A DNA stretch of 64,000 nt from Panulirus ornatus (Eukaryota > Arthropoda > Malacostraca > Decapoda > Palinuridae), in contig NC_092286.1 in the NCBI RefSeq assembly GCF_036320965.1, positions 25,386,977-25,450,976 of the forward strand, given 5' to 3'. Position 1 is the first letter of the stretch, and every line of letters begins with the position of its first letter. The position numbers and the translations under genes are program-made. Positions 28,901 to 43,300 of this stretch are shown here, piece after piece. The notes beneath the pieces are model-generated. The model did no database searches. It was not told the origin of the DNA and was given only the letters and a program-made list of their open reading frames with translations.

Positions 28901-31311
28901 CAGGGTAATTTTGCTTGTGTAATTGTTAATTGATGATAGATGAGTTTGCAAAATTCTCATTGAAACTAATAAGACCTTATTAATGCCTGTATATTTCATC
29001 TTTATTGTAATATATTGGTGGAAACTGTGAAACCCTGAATCTTGAATCATACATATTTTGTCCAAAAGCAATACTTTTATGTCTTTGCTTTCCTTGATTT
29101 TGGTATATCCATATTGGCAACTCTGTATATATAAACAGAATTTTGTTTAAAGGACTTTTACACTTGAAGCTAAATGTTTTAGGTCAAGTTTGATTGAAGT
29201 CTGGCAGTAGAAAAAGATGCAACAATTTTTCGTATATGATTTCTGTTAAGTTTCAGTACATAGTTCTCCCAGGACATATTTCTTAACTTAAAGCAGTCAC
29301 TGATACTGCTCTGACAGACAAGGTTAGGGGACCTGCTACACAGGGGACAAGCTAAACTTGTCTAAATGGAAAACATGAATCACCAAAGTAAGTACTAGGG
29401 AAGGAAGGTTGCCTTGTTGCTGTAAGGTAAATAAGCTGCCAACAGATGGCACTCCAATTCTGCCCAACATCAGTGACTCTTAGATAATGTAAGAGAAAAT
29501 ATCGAAAATGCTGAATACAACTGTTAGGTAAAAATATACTAATGAACAATTTCTTATTGGTAAGTACACGAAGGTGCACAACTGGAAGAAAAAAAAGGAA
29601 TAAAAGACCCACCATTTGTAAACTAACCAAGGTCAGTTAGGTCATTCACATACAAGAAACATAATTAGAGGGAATAGGCAAACTATATCTGTTGCCCAAC
29701 ACATAAAGTAACCATGGATAAATGGATACTTAGTTTGGTGAATTGAAAGGGCAGTGAAAGTCTGTAATTACATGGGGAAAAAATGGATTTTTCAAGGGAA
29801 GGGGCAACAGAAGACATAGAAGAAAATTAAAAAATGCAGTGAAGAACTTATACATCCCCCCCATGTCCTTACACCTTAAAAATACGGGTTTTTATTATCC
29901 ATCTTCAGTATATCATAGCATCAGCTTCTATTGTGAAAATGTGAGATTGAAAAATAGATTGAGAGAAAATTTGTTGGCCAAACTTTCTTCCTTTTAATGG
30001 ATTCCATCTTTGCCCATTTCCTCACAGCAACTTCATATCATAGTCAGTTACACTCTAACATTTCTAACACGTTACTGTGACTGCATCTTAAATATCTGTT
30101 TTGTTTCATTTCAGTACATTTTAACAAAAAGAGAATCCCAAGAATGTGACTTAGGGCCATGAAAATAATGCATTTTTGTTTTTGTTTTTCAGGACATGAC
30201 ACATGTGTTTGAAAAGGCACAAGAAGCAGAATCTAAGAGACTAATCTTCTGTAAGGATATGCTCTTTGCCACACACAAATGTCTCAACGTATCTAATGAC
30301 CCAAGGTAAACCTGATCTTTGTTCTTTACTTGTGGAGTTTAGTTACATTAAGTAAAGCGTTTGGCAGCTTAGATTGATGTATTGCAATGTAACCTTGTAC
30401 AGAGGTCCCTTGCCATAATTGTTTTGCCAACCGTGGATTTAAGTATGAATCATTATGGCAAGAGACATCACTTTCTTGGCAAAATTGGGCATGCTTGATG
30501 GTATAGCAGTCCCATCAGTGATCTTTGGATGCCTTAGACAAAAATGTAAAGAGGGTGGATGTGTTGGAAATGAAATGCCCAAGGAGGGGATGTGGGGTGA
30601 AGAAGACGGATCAAATAAGAAATGATAAAATAAGAGAGAGGTGTGTTAGTGAGAGGTGCATGTATGAGAAAATATTTTTGACGTTTAGAGAGATTGACTA
30701 GGAAAGATTTCATATCAGAAGTGGAGGAAACAAAGGAAAAGAGGAAGCCAAGGAAGAGTTGGAAAAATGTAGTGAATGATGCTTTGGAGGTTCAGGGCCC
30801 AAATACACAGGAGGGTGTGAGGCGTGGAAGGGAGAGAACAGATTGGAACAGTGTTGTATATGGTGGATTTGCTGTCAGTGGGCTGAACCGAGGCACTTGA
30901 GGTAATTTAGGAAAACCACAGAAAGGTCAGTAGGGCTTGGTTTTGGATGGGGACTCTGGTTTCAGTGCATTATACGTAATGGCTAGAGAGTGGATGTGAA
31001 CAAATAAGGCCATTTCTTAATGTGTTCTGTGCACCTTACTACACTAATGCAAGAAATGGTGAGCATGTATCAAATATGTATGCGTGTATGTGTATACATT
31101 TTTTTCATACAAATTTGCCATTTCCTGTGTTAGCGGGGTATCATTAAGAACAGAGGCCTGAGCCTTAGAGGGAGTATCCTCACTTGGCTCCCCTTTCAGT
31201 ATAATAGATAAGTGATAGATATAGATTTATTTCTTATGTTTAATTGCTGTTTCCCATGTCACCGAGGTAGCACCGGGAAACAGATGAAGAATGGTCCATC
31301 CACTCATATAT

Positions 31312-31355
<44 letters not shown>

Positions 31356-34280
31356 TATATTTTATTTATTTTATTTAATTTGTTTTGTCGCTGTCTCCCG
31401 CGTTTGCGAGGTAGCGCAAGGAAACAGACAAAAGAAATGGCCCAGCCCACCCCCATACACAATGTATATACATACACGTCCACACACACAAATATACATA
31501 CCTATACATCTCAATGTACACATATATATACACATACAGACACATACATATATACCCATGCACACAATTCACACTGTCTGCCTTTATTCATTCCCATCGC
31601 CACCTCGCCACACATGGAATACCATCCCCCTCCCCCCTCATGTGTGCAAGGTAGCACTAGGAAAAGACAACAAAGGCCCCATTCGTTCACACTCAGTCTC
31701 TAGCTGTCATGCAATAATGCCCGAAACCACAGCTCCCTTTCCACAATCAGGCCCCACACAACTTTCCATGGTTTACCACAGACGCTTCACATGCCCTGAT
31801 TCAATCCACTGACAGCACGTCAACCCCGGTATACCACATCGATCCAATTCACTCTATTCCTTGCCCGCCTTTCACCCTCCTCCATGTTCAGGCCCCGATC
31901 TTACAAAATCTTTTTCACTCCATCTTTCCACCTCCAATTTGGTCTCCCACTTCTCCTCGTTTCCTCCACCTCCGACACATATATCCTCTTGGTCAATCTT
32001 TCCTCACTCATTTTCTCCATGTGCCCAAGCCATTTCAAAACACCCTCTTCTGCTCTCTCAACCACACTCTTTTTATTTCCACACATCTCTCTTACCCTTA
32101 CATTACTTACTCGATCAAACCACCTCACACCACACATTGTCCTCAAACACCTCATTTCCAGCACATCCACCCTCCTGCACACAACTCTATCCATAGCCCA
32201 CGCCTCGCAACCATACAACATTGTTGGAACCACTGTTCCTTCAATGAAACATACCCATTTTTGCTTTCTGAGATAATGTTCTCGACTTCCACACATTCTT
32301 CAAGGCTCCCAGGATTTTCGCCCCCTCCCCCACCCTATGATTCACTTCCGCTTCCATGGTTCCATCCACTGCCAGATCCACTCCCAGATATCTAAAACAC
32401 TTCACTTCCTCCAGTTTTTCTCCAAACTTACCTCCCAATTGACTTGACCCTCAACCCTACTGTACCTAGTAACCTTGCTCTTATTCACATTTACTCTTAA
32501 CTTTCTTCTTTCACACACGTTACCAAACTCAGTCACCAGCTTCTGCATTTTCTCACATGAATCAGCCACCAGCGCTGTATCATCAGCGAACAACAACTGA
32601 CTCACTTCCCAAGCTCTCTCATCCACAACAGACTTCATACTTGCCCCTCTTTCCAAAACTCTTGCATTCACCTCCCTAACAACCCCATCCATTAACAAAT
32701 TAAACAACCATGGAGACATCACACACCCTTGCCGCAAACCTACATTCCCTGAGAACCAATCACTTTCCTCTCTTCCTACACGTACACATGCCTTACATCC
32801 TCGATAAAAACTTTTCACTGCTTCTAACAACTTGCCTCCCACACCATATATTCTTAATACCTTCCACAGAGCATCTCTGTCAACTCTATCATATGCCTTC
32901 TCCAGATCCATAAATGCTACATACAAATACATTTGCTTTTCTAAGTATTTCTCACATTCTTCAAAGCAAACACCTGATCCACACATCCTCTACCACTTCT
33001 GAAACCACACTGCTCTTCCCCAATCTGATGCTCTGTACATGCCTTCACCCTCTCAATCAATACCCTCCCATATGATTTACCAGGAATACTCAACAAACTT
33101 ATACCTCTGAAATTTGATCACTCACTCTTATCCCCTTTGCCTTTGTACAGTGGCACTATGCACGCATTCTGCCAATCCTCAGGCACCTCACCATGAGTCA
33201 TACATTCATTAAATAACCTTACCAACCAGTCAACAATACAGTCACCCCCTTTTTTATTAAATTCCACTGCAATACCATCCAAACCTGCTGCCTTGCCAGC
33301 TTTCATCTTCTGCAAAGCTTTTACTACCTCTTCTCTGTTTACCAAATAATTTTCCCTAACCCTCTCACTTTGCACACAACCTCGACCAAGACACCCTATA
33401 TCTGCCACTGTATCATCAAACACATTCAACAAGCCTTCAAAATACTCACTCCATCTCCTCACATCACCACTACTTGTTATCACCTCCCCATTAGCGGCCC
33501 TTCACTGAAGTTCCCATTTGCTCCCTTGTCTTACGCACTTTATTTACCTCTTTCCAGAACATCTTTTTATTCTCCCTAAGATTTAATGATACTCTCTCAC
33601 CCCAACTCTCATTTGCCCTCTTTTTCACCTCTTGCACCTTTCTCTTGACCTCCTGTCTCTTTCTTTTATACATCTCCCACTCAATTGCATTTTTTCCCTG
33701 CAAAAATCGTCCAAATGCCTCTCTCTTCTCTTTCACTAATAATCTTACTTCTTCATCCCACCACTCACTACCCTTTCTAATCAACCCACCTCTCACGCTT
33801 CTCATGCCACAAGCATCTTTTGCGCAATCCATCACTCATTCCCTAAATACATCCCATTCTTCCCCCACTCCCCTTACTTCCATTGTTCTCACCTTTTTCC
33901 ATTCTGTACTCAGTCTCTCCTGGTACTTCCTCACACAAGTCTCCTTCCCAAGCTCACTTACTCTCACCACCCTCTTCACGCCAGCATTCACTCTTCTTTT
34001 CTGAAAACCCATACAAATCTTCACCTTAGCCTCCACAAGATAATGATCAGACATCCCTCCAGTTGCACCTCTCAGCACATTTACATCCAAAAGTCTCTCT
34101 TTCGCGCGCCTGTCAATTAACATGTAATCCAATAACGCTCTCTGGCCATCTGTCCTACTTACATACGTATACTTATGTATATCTCGCTTTTTAAACCAGG
34201 TATTCCCAATCACTAGTCCTTTTTTCAGCACATAAATCTACAAGCTCTTCACCATTTCCATTTACAACACTGAACACCCC

Positions 34281-34345
<65 letters not shown>

Positions 34346-37300
34346 GTCGCTGTCTCCCGCGTTTGTGAGGTAGTGCAAGGAAACAGACGAAAGAAATGGC
34401 CCAACCCACCCCCATACACATGTATATACATACGTCCACACACGCAAATATACATACCTACACAGCTTTCCATGGTTTACCCCAGACGCTTCACATGCCC
34501 TGATTCAATCCACTGACAGCACATCAACCCCGGTATACATATATATTATGTTTTTTTTTATTTTGCTTTGTCGCTGTCTCCTGTGTTTGCGATTTTTGCG
34601 AGGTAGCGCAAGGAAACAGACGAAAGAAATGGCCCAACCCACCCCCATACACATGTATATACATACACGTCCACACACGCAAATATACATACCCATACAT
34701 TTCAATGTACACATATATATACACACACAGACTCATACATATATACACATGCACACAATTCACACTGTCTGCCTTTATTCATTCCCATCACCACCTCACC
34801 ACACATGGAATAGCATCCCCCTCCCCCCTCATGTGTGCAAGGTAGCGCTAGGAAAAGACAACAAAGGCCCCATTCGTTCACACTCAGTCTCTAGCTGTCA
34901 TGCAATAATGCCCGAAACCACAGCTCCCTGTCCACATCCAGGCCCCACAAAACTTTCCATGGTTTACCCCAGACGCTTCACATGCCTTGATTCAATCCAT
35001 TGACAGCACGTCGACCCCGGTATACTACATCGATCTAATTCACTCTATTCTTTGCCCGCCTTACACCCTCCTGCATGTTCAGGCCCTGATCACTCAAAAT
35101 CTTTTTCACTCCATCTTTCCACCTCCAATTGGGTCTCCCACTTCTCGTTCCCTCCACCTCCAACACATATATCCTCTTGGTCAATCTTTCCTCAGTCATT
35201 CTCTCCATGTGCCCAAACCATTTCAAAACACCCTCTTCTGCTCTCTCAACCACGCTGGAAATCCTCCCCTCTCGTTTTTTTTTTTTTAATTTTCCAAAAG
35301 AAGGAACAGAGAGTTGGGCCAGGTGAGGGTATTCCCTCAAAGGCCCAGTCCTCTGTTCTTAACGCTACCTCGCTAATTCGGGAAATGGCGAATAGTTTGA
35401 AAGAAAGAAAGATCTCTCTTACCCTTACATTACTTACTCGATCAAACCACCTCACACCACACATTGTCCTCAAACACCTCATTTCCAGCACATCCACCCT
35501 CCTGCGCACAACTCTATCCATAGCCCTCGCCTTGCAACCATACAACATTGTTGGAACCACTATTCCTTCAAACATACCCTTTTTTGCTTTCCGAGATAAT
35601 GTTCTCGACTTCCACACATCTTCAATGCTCCCAGAATTTTTGCCCCCTCCCCCACCCTATGATTCGCTTCCACTTCCATGGTTCCATCCACTGCCAAATC
35701 CACTCCCAGATATCTAAAACACTTCACTTCCTCCAGTTTTTCTCCATTCAAACTTACCCTCCCAATTGACTTGTCCCTCAACCCTACTGTACCTAATAAC
35801 CTTGCTCTTATTCACCTTTACTCTCAACTTTCTTCTTTCACACACTTTACCAAACTCAATCACCAACTTCTGCAGTTTCTCACATGAATCAGCCACCAGC
35901 GCTGTATCATCAGCGAACAACAACTGACTCACTTCCCAAGCTCTCTCATCCACAACAGACTTCATACTTGCCCCTCTTTCCAAAACTCTTGTATTCACCT
36001 CCCTAACAATCCCATCCATAAACAAATTGAACAACCATGGAGTCATCACACACCCCTGGCGCAAACCTACATTCACTGAGAACCAATCACTTTCCTCTCT
36101 TCCTACACGCACACATGCCTTATATCCTCGATAAAAACTTTTCACTGTTTCTGACAACTTGCCTCCCACACCATGTATTCTTAACACCTTCCACAGAGCA
36201 TCTCTATCAACTCTATCATATGCCTTCTCCAGATCCATAAATGCTACATACAAATCCATTTGCTTTTCTAAGTATTTCTTACATACATTCTTCAAAGCAA
36301 ACACCTGATCCACACATCCTCTGCCACTTCTGAAACACACTGCTCTTTCCCAACCTGATGCTCTGTACATGCCTTCACCCTCTCAATCAATACCCTCCCA
36401 TATAATTTACCAGGAATACTCAACAAACTTATACCTCTGTAATTTGAGCACTCACCTTTGTCCCCTTTGCCTTTGTACAAAGGCACATACATAGAATAAC
36501 CTTACCAACCAGTCAACAGTACAGTCACCTCCTTTTTTAATACATTCCACTGCAATACCATCCAAACCCGCTGCCTTGCCAGCTTTCATCTTCCACAAGG
36601 CTTTTACTACCTCTTGTCTGTTTACCAAATCATTTTTTCTAACCCTCTCACTTTGCACACCACCTCACCCAAAACACCCTATATCTGCCACTCTATCATC
36701 AAACACATTCAACAAACCTTCAAAATACTCACTCCATCTCCTTCTCACATCACCACTACTTGTTATCACCTCCCCATTATCCCCCTTCACTGATGTTCCC
36801 ATTTGTTCCCTTGTCTTACGCACTTTATTTACCTCCTTCCAGAACATCTTTTTATTCTCCCTAACGTTTAATGATACTCTCTCACCCCAACTCTCATTTG
36901 CCCTCTTTTTCACCTCTTGCACCTTTCTCTTGACCTCCTGCCTCTTTCTTTTATACATCTCCCACTCATTTGCATTATTTCCCTGCAAAAATCATCCAAA
37001 TGCCTCTCTCTTCTCTTTCATTAACAATCTTACTCCTTCATCCCACCACTATCTACCCTTTCTAATCTGCCCACCTCCCACGCTTTTCATGCCACAAGCA
37101 TCTTTTGCGCAAGCCATCACTGCTTCCCTAAATACATCCCATTCCTCCCCCACTCCCCTTACCTCCTTTGTTCTCACCTTTTTCCATTCTGTACTCAGTC
37201 TCTCCTGGTACATCCTCACACAAGTCTCCTTCCCAAGCTCACTTACTCTCACCACTTTCTTCACCCAACATTTTCTCTTCTTTTCTGAAAGCCTCTACAA

Positions 37301-40300
37301 ATCTTCACCTTCACCTCCACAAGATAATGATCAGACATATATATTTTATTATTTATTTTTTTATTTATTTTGCTTTGTCGCCATCTCCCACGTTAGCGAG
37401 GTAGCGCAAGGAAACAGACGAAAGAATGGTCCAACCCACCCACATACACATGTATATACATACACTTCCACACACGCAAATATACATACCTATACATCTC
37501 AACTTATACATATATATACACACACAGACATATACATATATACACATGTACATAATTCATATGGTGTACCCTTATTTATTCCCATCGCCACCCTGCCACA
37601 CATGAAATAACAACCCCCTCCCCCCAAATGTGCGCAAGATAGCACTAGGAAAAGACAACAAAGGCCCCATTCGTTCACACGCAGTCTCTAGCTGTCATGT
37701 AATAATGCACCAAAACCACAGCTCCCTTTCCGCATCCAGGCCCCACAGAACTTTCCATGGTTTACCCCAGACACTTCACATGCCCTGGTTCAATCCATTA
37801 ACAGCACGGCGACCCTGGTATACCACATCGTTCCAATTCACTCTATTCCTTGCATGCCTTTCACCCTCCTGCATGATCAGGCCCCGATCACTCAAAATCT
37901 TTTTTCACTCCATCTTATCCCTGGGGATAGGGGAGAAAGAATATTTCCCACGCATTCCTCATGTGTCGTAGAAGTTGACTAAAGGGGACAGGAGTAGGGG
38001 GCTAGAAACCCTCCCTTCCTTGTATTTTAACTTAATAAAAGGGGAAACAGAAGGAGTCATGTGGAGAGTGTTCATCCTCCTTGAAGGCTCAGACTGGGGT
38101 GTCTAAATGTATGTGGATGTAACCAAGATGAGAAAGAAGGAGAGGAAAGGAACCTGGATGTTGTGGCTCTGAGTGAAACAAAGCTCAAGGGTAAAGGGGA
38201 AGAGTGGTGTGGGAATGTCTTGGGAGGAAAGTCAGGGGTTGGTGAGAGGACAAGAGCAAGGGAAGGAGTAGCACTACTCCTGAAACAGGAGTGATGGGAG
38301 TATGTGACAGAGTGTAAGGAAGTAAACTCTAGATTGACATGGGTAAAACTGAAAGTGGATGGGTGATTATTGGGGCATGAGAAGAAAGATCATGAGAGGC
38401 AAGTGTTTTGGGAGCAGCTGAGTGAGTGTGTTAGTAGTTTTGATGCACGAGACTGGGTTATAGTGATGGGTGATTTGAATGCAAAGGTGAGTAATGTGGC
38501 ATATATATATTTATTTCATTTATTTATTTATTTATTCATTTTGCTTTGTCGCTGTCTCCCGTGTTAGTGAGGTAGCGCAAGGAAATAGACACACATATAT
38601 TTACACACATACACAGACATATGCATACATACACATGTACGTATTCATACTTGCTTGCCTTCATCTGTTCCTGGCACCACCCTGCCCCATATGAAACACC
38701 TTCACTACCCCTTGCTTCAGCGAGGTAGTGCCAGGAAAATAGACAAAAAAGGCCACATTCGTTCACACTCGGTCTCTAGCTGTCATATGTAATGCACCGA
38801 AATCACATCTTACCCACATCCAGGCCCCACAGACCTTTCTATGGTTTACCCCAGGCATTTCACGTGCCCTGCTTCAGTCCATTGACAGCTCGTCAGTCAC
38901 AGTATACCACATCATTCCAGTTCACTCTACACCCTGCATATATATATTCTTAGTATTATTATTATTACCACGCATCTCTCTTACACTTTCATTACTTACT
39001 TGATCAAACCACCTCTCACCACATATTGTTCTCAAACATTTCATTTCCAACACATCCACCCTCCTCCGTACAACCCTATCTATATCCCATGCCTTGCAAT
39101 CATACAAAATTGTTAGAACTACTGTTCTCTTAAACATAACCATTTTTGCCCTCCAAGATAAAGTTCTCTCTTTCTACACATTCTTCATCACTCCCAGAAG
39201 CTTCGCCCCCTCCCCCACCCTATGACTCGCTTCCTCTTCCATGGTTCCATTCACTGCAAAGTCCACTCCCAGATATCTATAACACTTCATTCCTCCAACT
39301 TTTCTCCATTCAAACTTACATCCTGACTAACTTGCCCCTCAACCCTGCTAAACCTATTAATAACCTTGCTCATATTCACCTTTACTGTCAACTTTCTCCT
39401 TTCACACTTTTTTCCAAACTCAATCACCAACTTCTGCAATTTCTCACTCAGATCGGCCTCCAGTGCTATATCATCAGCAAACAACAACTGACTTTCTTCC
39501 TGGGCCCTCTCATCCCAACAGACTGCATACTCGCTTATCTCTCCAAAACTTGCATTTATCTCCCTAACCACTCCATCCATAAACAAATTAAACAAACATG
39601 GGGACATCACACACCCCTGCCACAGACCAACCTTCACTGGGAACCAATCATTCTCTTTTCTTCCCACACGTATACATGCCTTACACTCTTGATAAAAAAT
39701 CTCACTGCTTCTAGAAGCTTACTTCCCACACCATATACCCTTAAGTCCTTCCACAAAGCATCTATCGTATGCCTTCTCCAGATCCATTCATGCAGCATAC
39801 AAATCCATCTGTTTTTCTGAGTATTACACACACAGCCTTACTTATGGCCTGTGCCTCACATCCTTAAAATATTGTTGGAACTACTATGCTATGATGCTCC
39901 TTCTCTTAGAAAAAAAAGAAATCCATTTTTCCCCATATAAGACTTTCATTGCCCTTTCACCTCACCAAACTAAGTATCCATTTATCAGTGGTTACTTTCT
40001 GCATTGAACAACAAATAATTTGCCTATTCCCTCTAATTGTGGTTCTTTAAATGTGAAGGACCTACCTAACTTAGTTTAGTTTATATATGATGGGCCTTTT
40101 TTTCATTCAGACATACCCATTTTTGGCCTCCTTGGTAAATATCTTTCCACACATTTGTCAGTGTTCCCAGAACTTAAGTTCCTTCATCCACCCTATGACT
40201 CACCTCTTCCTCTATGGTTCCATTGGCTGCCATGTTCACTCCTAGGTATCTAAAACACTTTCTCCATTCATTCTCACACTCCAAATACCCTGACCCTTAA

Positions 40301-43300
40301 CCATGCTAAACATAATAACCTTGCTCTTATTCACATTTACTTTCAACTTCCTCCTTTCACATATGCTTCCAGACTCATAACTGCTTTTATCCATTCTCTA
40401 GGTGTCATGTGTAATGCACTGAAACCACAGCGGAATTCTTTTTTTTCAGTTTACCTCGAATCTATGAAGAATTCCACCACACAGTAGCAAATGCAGATTA
40501 TGAGAAAGATCTGAAATGGTGGAGTAATAACCATGGCGTCAATATGCCAATGAACTGGCCATCATTTGAGGTATGTAGTTGGTGATCTTGGATGATTTTG
40601 TGCTTTATCTTTTTTTCTTTTTTATCAGAAGTAAGATATGTGATAGACTCTTATCAGTGCTGCTCTTTCATAATTAACAGCTTCAGGATATGAAAGTCTC
40701 CTGAAAAAAATTTCATATGACTTAAAGGAAGACTAACATGTTTATTTACAGACTTTACATTTGCTGATTTGTGATTGAAAGGATTTTGTCAGTTAAGAGT
40801 GAAATCACCATTGCAGCATGTAAGGTTGATCTTACCAGAATAACATTCACTTTGATGAATTCTTGCATAGAATAATAGAATGCATAATTTGAGTCTATTG
40901 CATACACATGGTGTACTGATGAGTTGATATAACTGAATTGGAATACTTTGAAAAATGAAAGTGAAATTAGATGACAGATTTAGTAAGCTTTTTAAAAGGT
41001 TGTTACTTAGAAATTAAATTTATGAATTCTCTTCATTAGAATAGCTTTCAATGATTTTGTAAGAATATAGATAACATTTATGATGATGGATTCACCTCAC
41101 TCCATGTCAGTAATCTGCTCTCAGCTTGCCATAATTGTTGCAAGTTTGCTTCCTTAAGAGTAGAATTTGTATTTGCTTATTTTTTGCACAGCATTTGGCA
41201 CAACATAAATTGTTTTTACATTAATGGCATGCATTTGACATTCAAATTTGATCACAATTTACAGTTTTCATGTTGGTCTTAAAACTTAAAAAGTTGCATG
41301 AGTAGTGTTAAAATTTGTATTTGATGGTTAATGTTTTTCTGTGGTTTTAGTAGACTAATCCCAGTTCCTTAGTGTGATTGTGTGTGAGCTTGCCCAGTCT
41401 CCTAGAAAAATTCTGCTGATTAGAGTAAAATGTAACTTTCAGTGAAGTTATACTGAGGCTTCATGTAGAATAATTAAACCAAACTTTATGTGAAGTTATA
41501 GTCGTTTTTTATTGAAGGTCATAGTTTCATCCACTATCGCATCCAGGAGTTTTCATGATAACAAATTTCATATAATCACAGTTATTCTATATTACATGCA
41601 TGGATATCTTGACCGTAGAATCAGGTGTATCAGTTAATAAAATTTGTCTGCAAATAATGTTCTCATGATAGCATGTTTTCATGTTATTGTGTAGGTTTTA
41701 AAACTAGTAACAAATTCTTTCTAGGAGATGGAGTAACTAACTTTCCAAGTATGTACATTGTCACAGATGTCACTTGGTAGGTTATCCTAGTTTAACAGTG
41801 TTCAAAATTGGGGCAAGTTTGAATGTAGTTTGTGTGAACTAACATGATAAATGCTTCCCATATTTGTAGTTGATGCTTATACAGCTTTGCTTTGTCATCT
41901 TGAATCACCAGTGGACCAATACTAGACTTTGTGTGGCACCATTGTGACTTGAATTTCATTTTTCCTGCATTTTTTTTACTTTTTGCCCCTATGCATGTGT
42001 GTGCAGGAATATTCAGAAGAATTCCGTGACATTAGCAGCAAAGGCAAGCGCGGTGGACAGATCCCCGAGGGAGCCATCACTTTGTTGAACCAGCGCACCA
42101 TCAACGATGATTTGCCAGTAATACAGCTCACTGTTTCTCTCATATTGTTCCTTATATCTTGATCAACAAGCCACATTTATTATTTACACACTGACCTAGT
42201 ACATGTTTCAGCATATATCTAGATTTCCTGGTATTTTCCTTAAATACCTGTAATATTTATTTATTTTTATAATGCTTTGTAGAATACATGTAAGTGTCCA
42301 TCCTCTGATATAACACAGCCTCATTTCTTTATTCAGTTTGATTCTTGTATACATTCCACATTCAAGGTACCATCTAATCAAGAGTTTTTTGTACTATTAA
42401 CATATGTCTGTATGTGTTGCTGTCCTAGGCCCGTCTTTATTCACTTCTGCCATTTGTCAACTTTCAGTGATCAGTAAATTCAAATGAAAATGTTTCTGAT
42501 CCCCTGTATATGCCTCCAGCTGTCCAGTTCCCCTCCTGGTTTTTCTGAAACTTAGATACTGACCCTGCCACAGACCCTGACATTGTGGAGTACATTAAGA
42601 AACTCCTAGCTTACTGGTGCTCTTTATCTTCTCCTTAACTGTTTAGCTATATTCTTTCACCCAGTTATGAACACAGGATTGCTTTGTTGCACCAATTTCA
42701 GTCAAAGATAATAGTATGTAATTATATAATCATAACTAGATTATTTCATTAAAATTAATTCTTAACATGTCACCTGTCTTATAGGAATATTTTCTGGGAT
42801 ACTGTGTTGTTTAGTATGGTTAATGTATAATGTAATATGAAATGGTACGAGATTGTATAGTATTCCAGTAGATATATATTATCTGTTGCACTTGGTCTGA
42901 AGTAATGCTTATAATCTTTGACTAATATTCTAAGCTCATAAGCAGATCTCACAAATTAAATCAATTATTAGTTTGCCTTAACGCTTCTTTGAATTCTAAT
43001 TGTGAACAGAAAATCATAATTGTTGCCCTTGGTCACAGCTGATTGCTCTACCCGGGAGAAGTGAAGATTAAATTCTTTTCTCCATACTTTTCATAATTTT
43101 TTTTATTAAAAGATAGCAGTTTCTCTAATCTTTACCATCTTTTCTTCTTGCCTTCTTCATCTGTCTTCTTCATGTGTACATACTAAGTCAACTTTCATTC
43201 TTTTCATGTATTATTTCTCTTTTGTGTAAACTGGTGGCATGTGCCTCAACTTTATGACAGACTAAACATTGAACACTTTTGCAAGTATTCAAGTGTTGCT

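Noticed and set aside
34331..40434. CRISPR-like or other spaced direct repeats
   Set aside because: The repeated blocks are retrotransposon tails at irregular distances; the sequence is eukaryotic.
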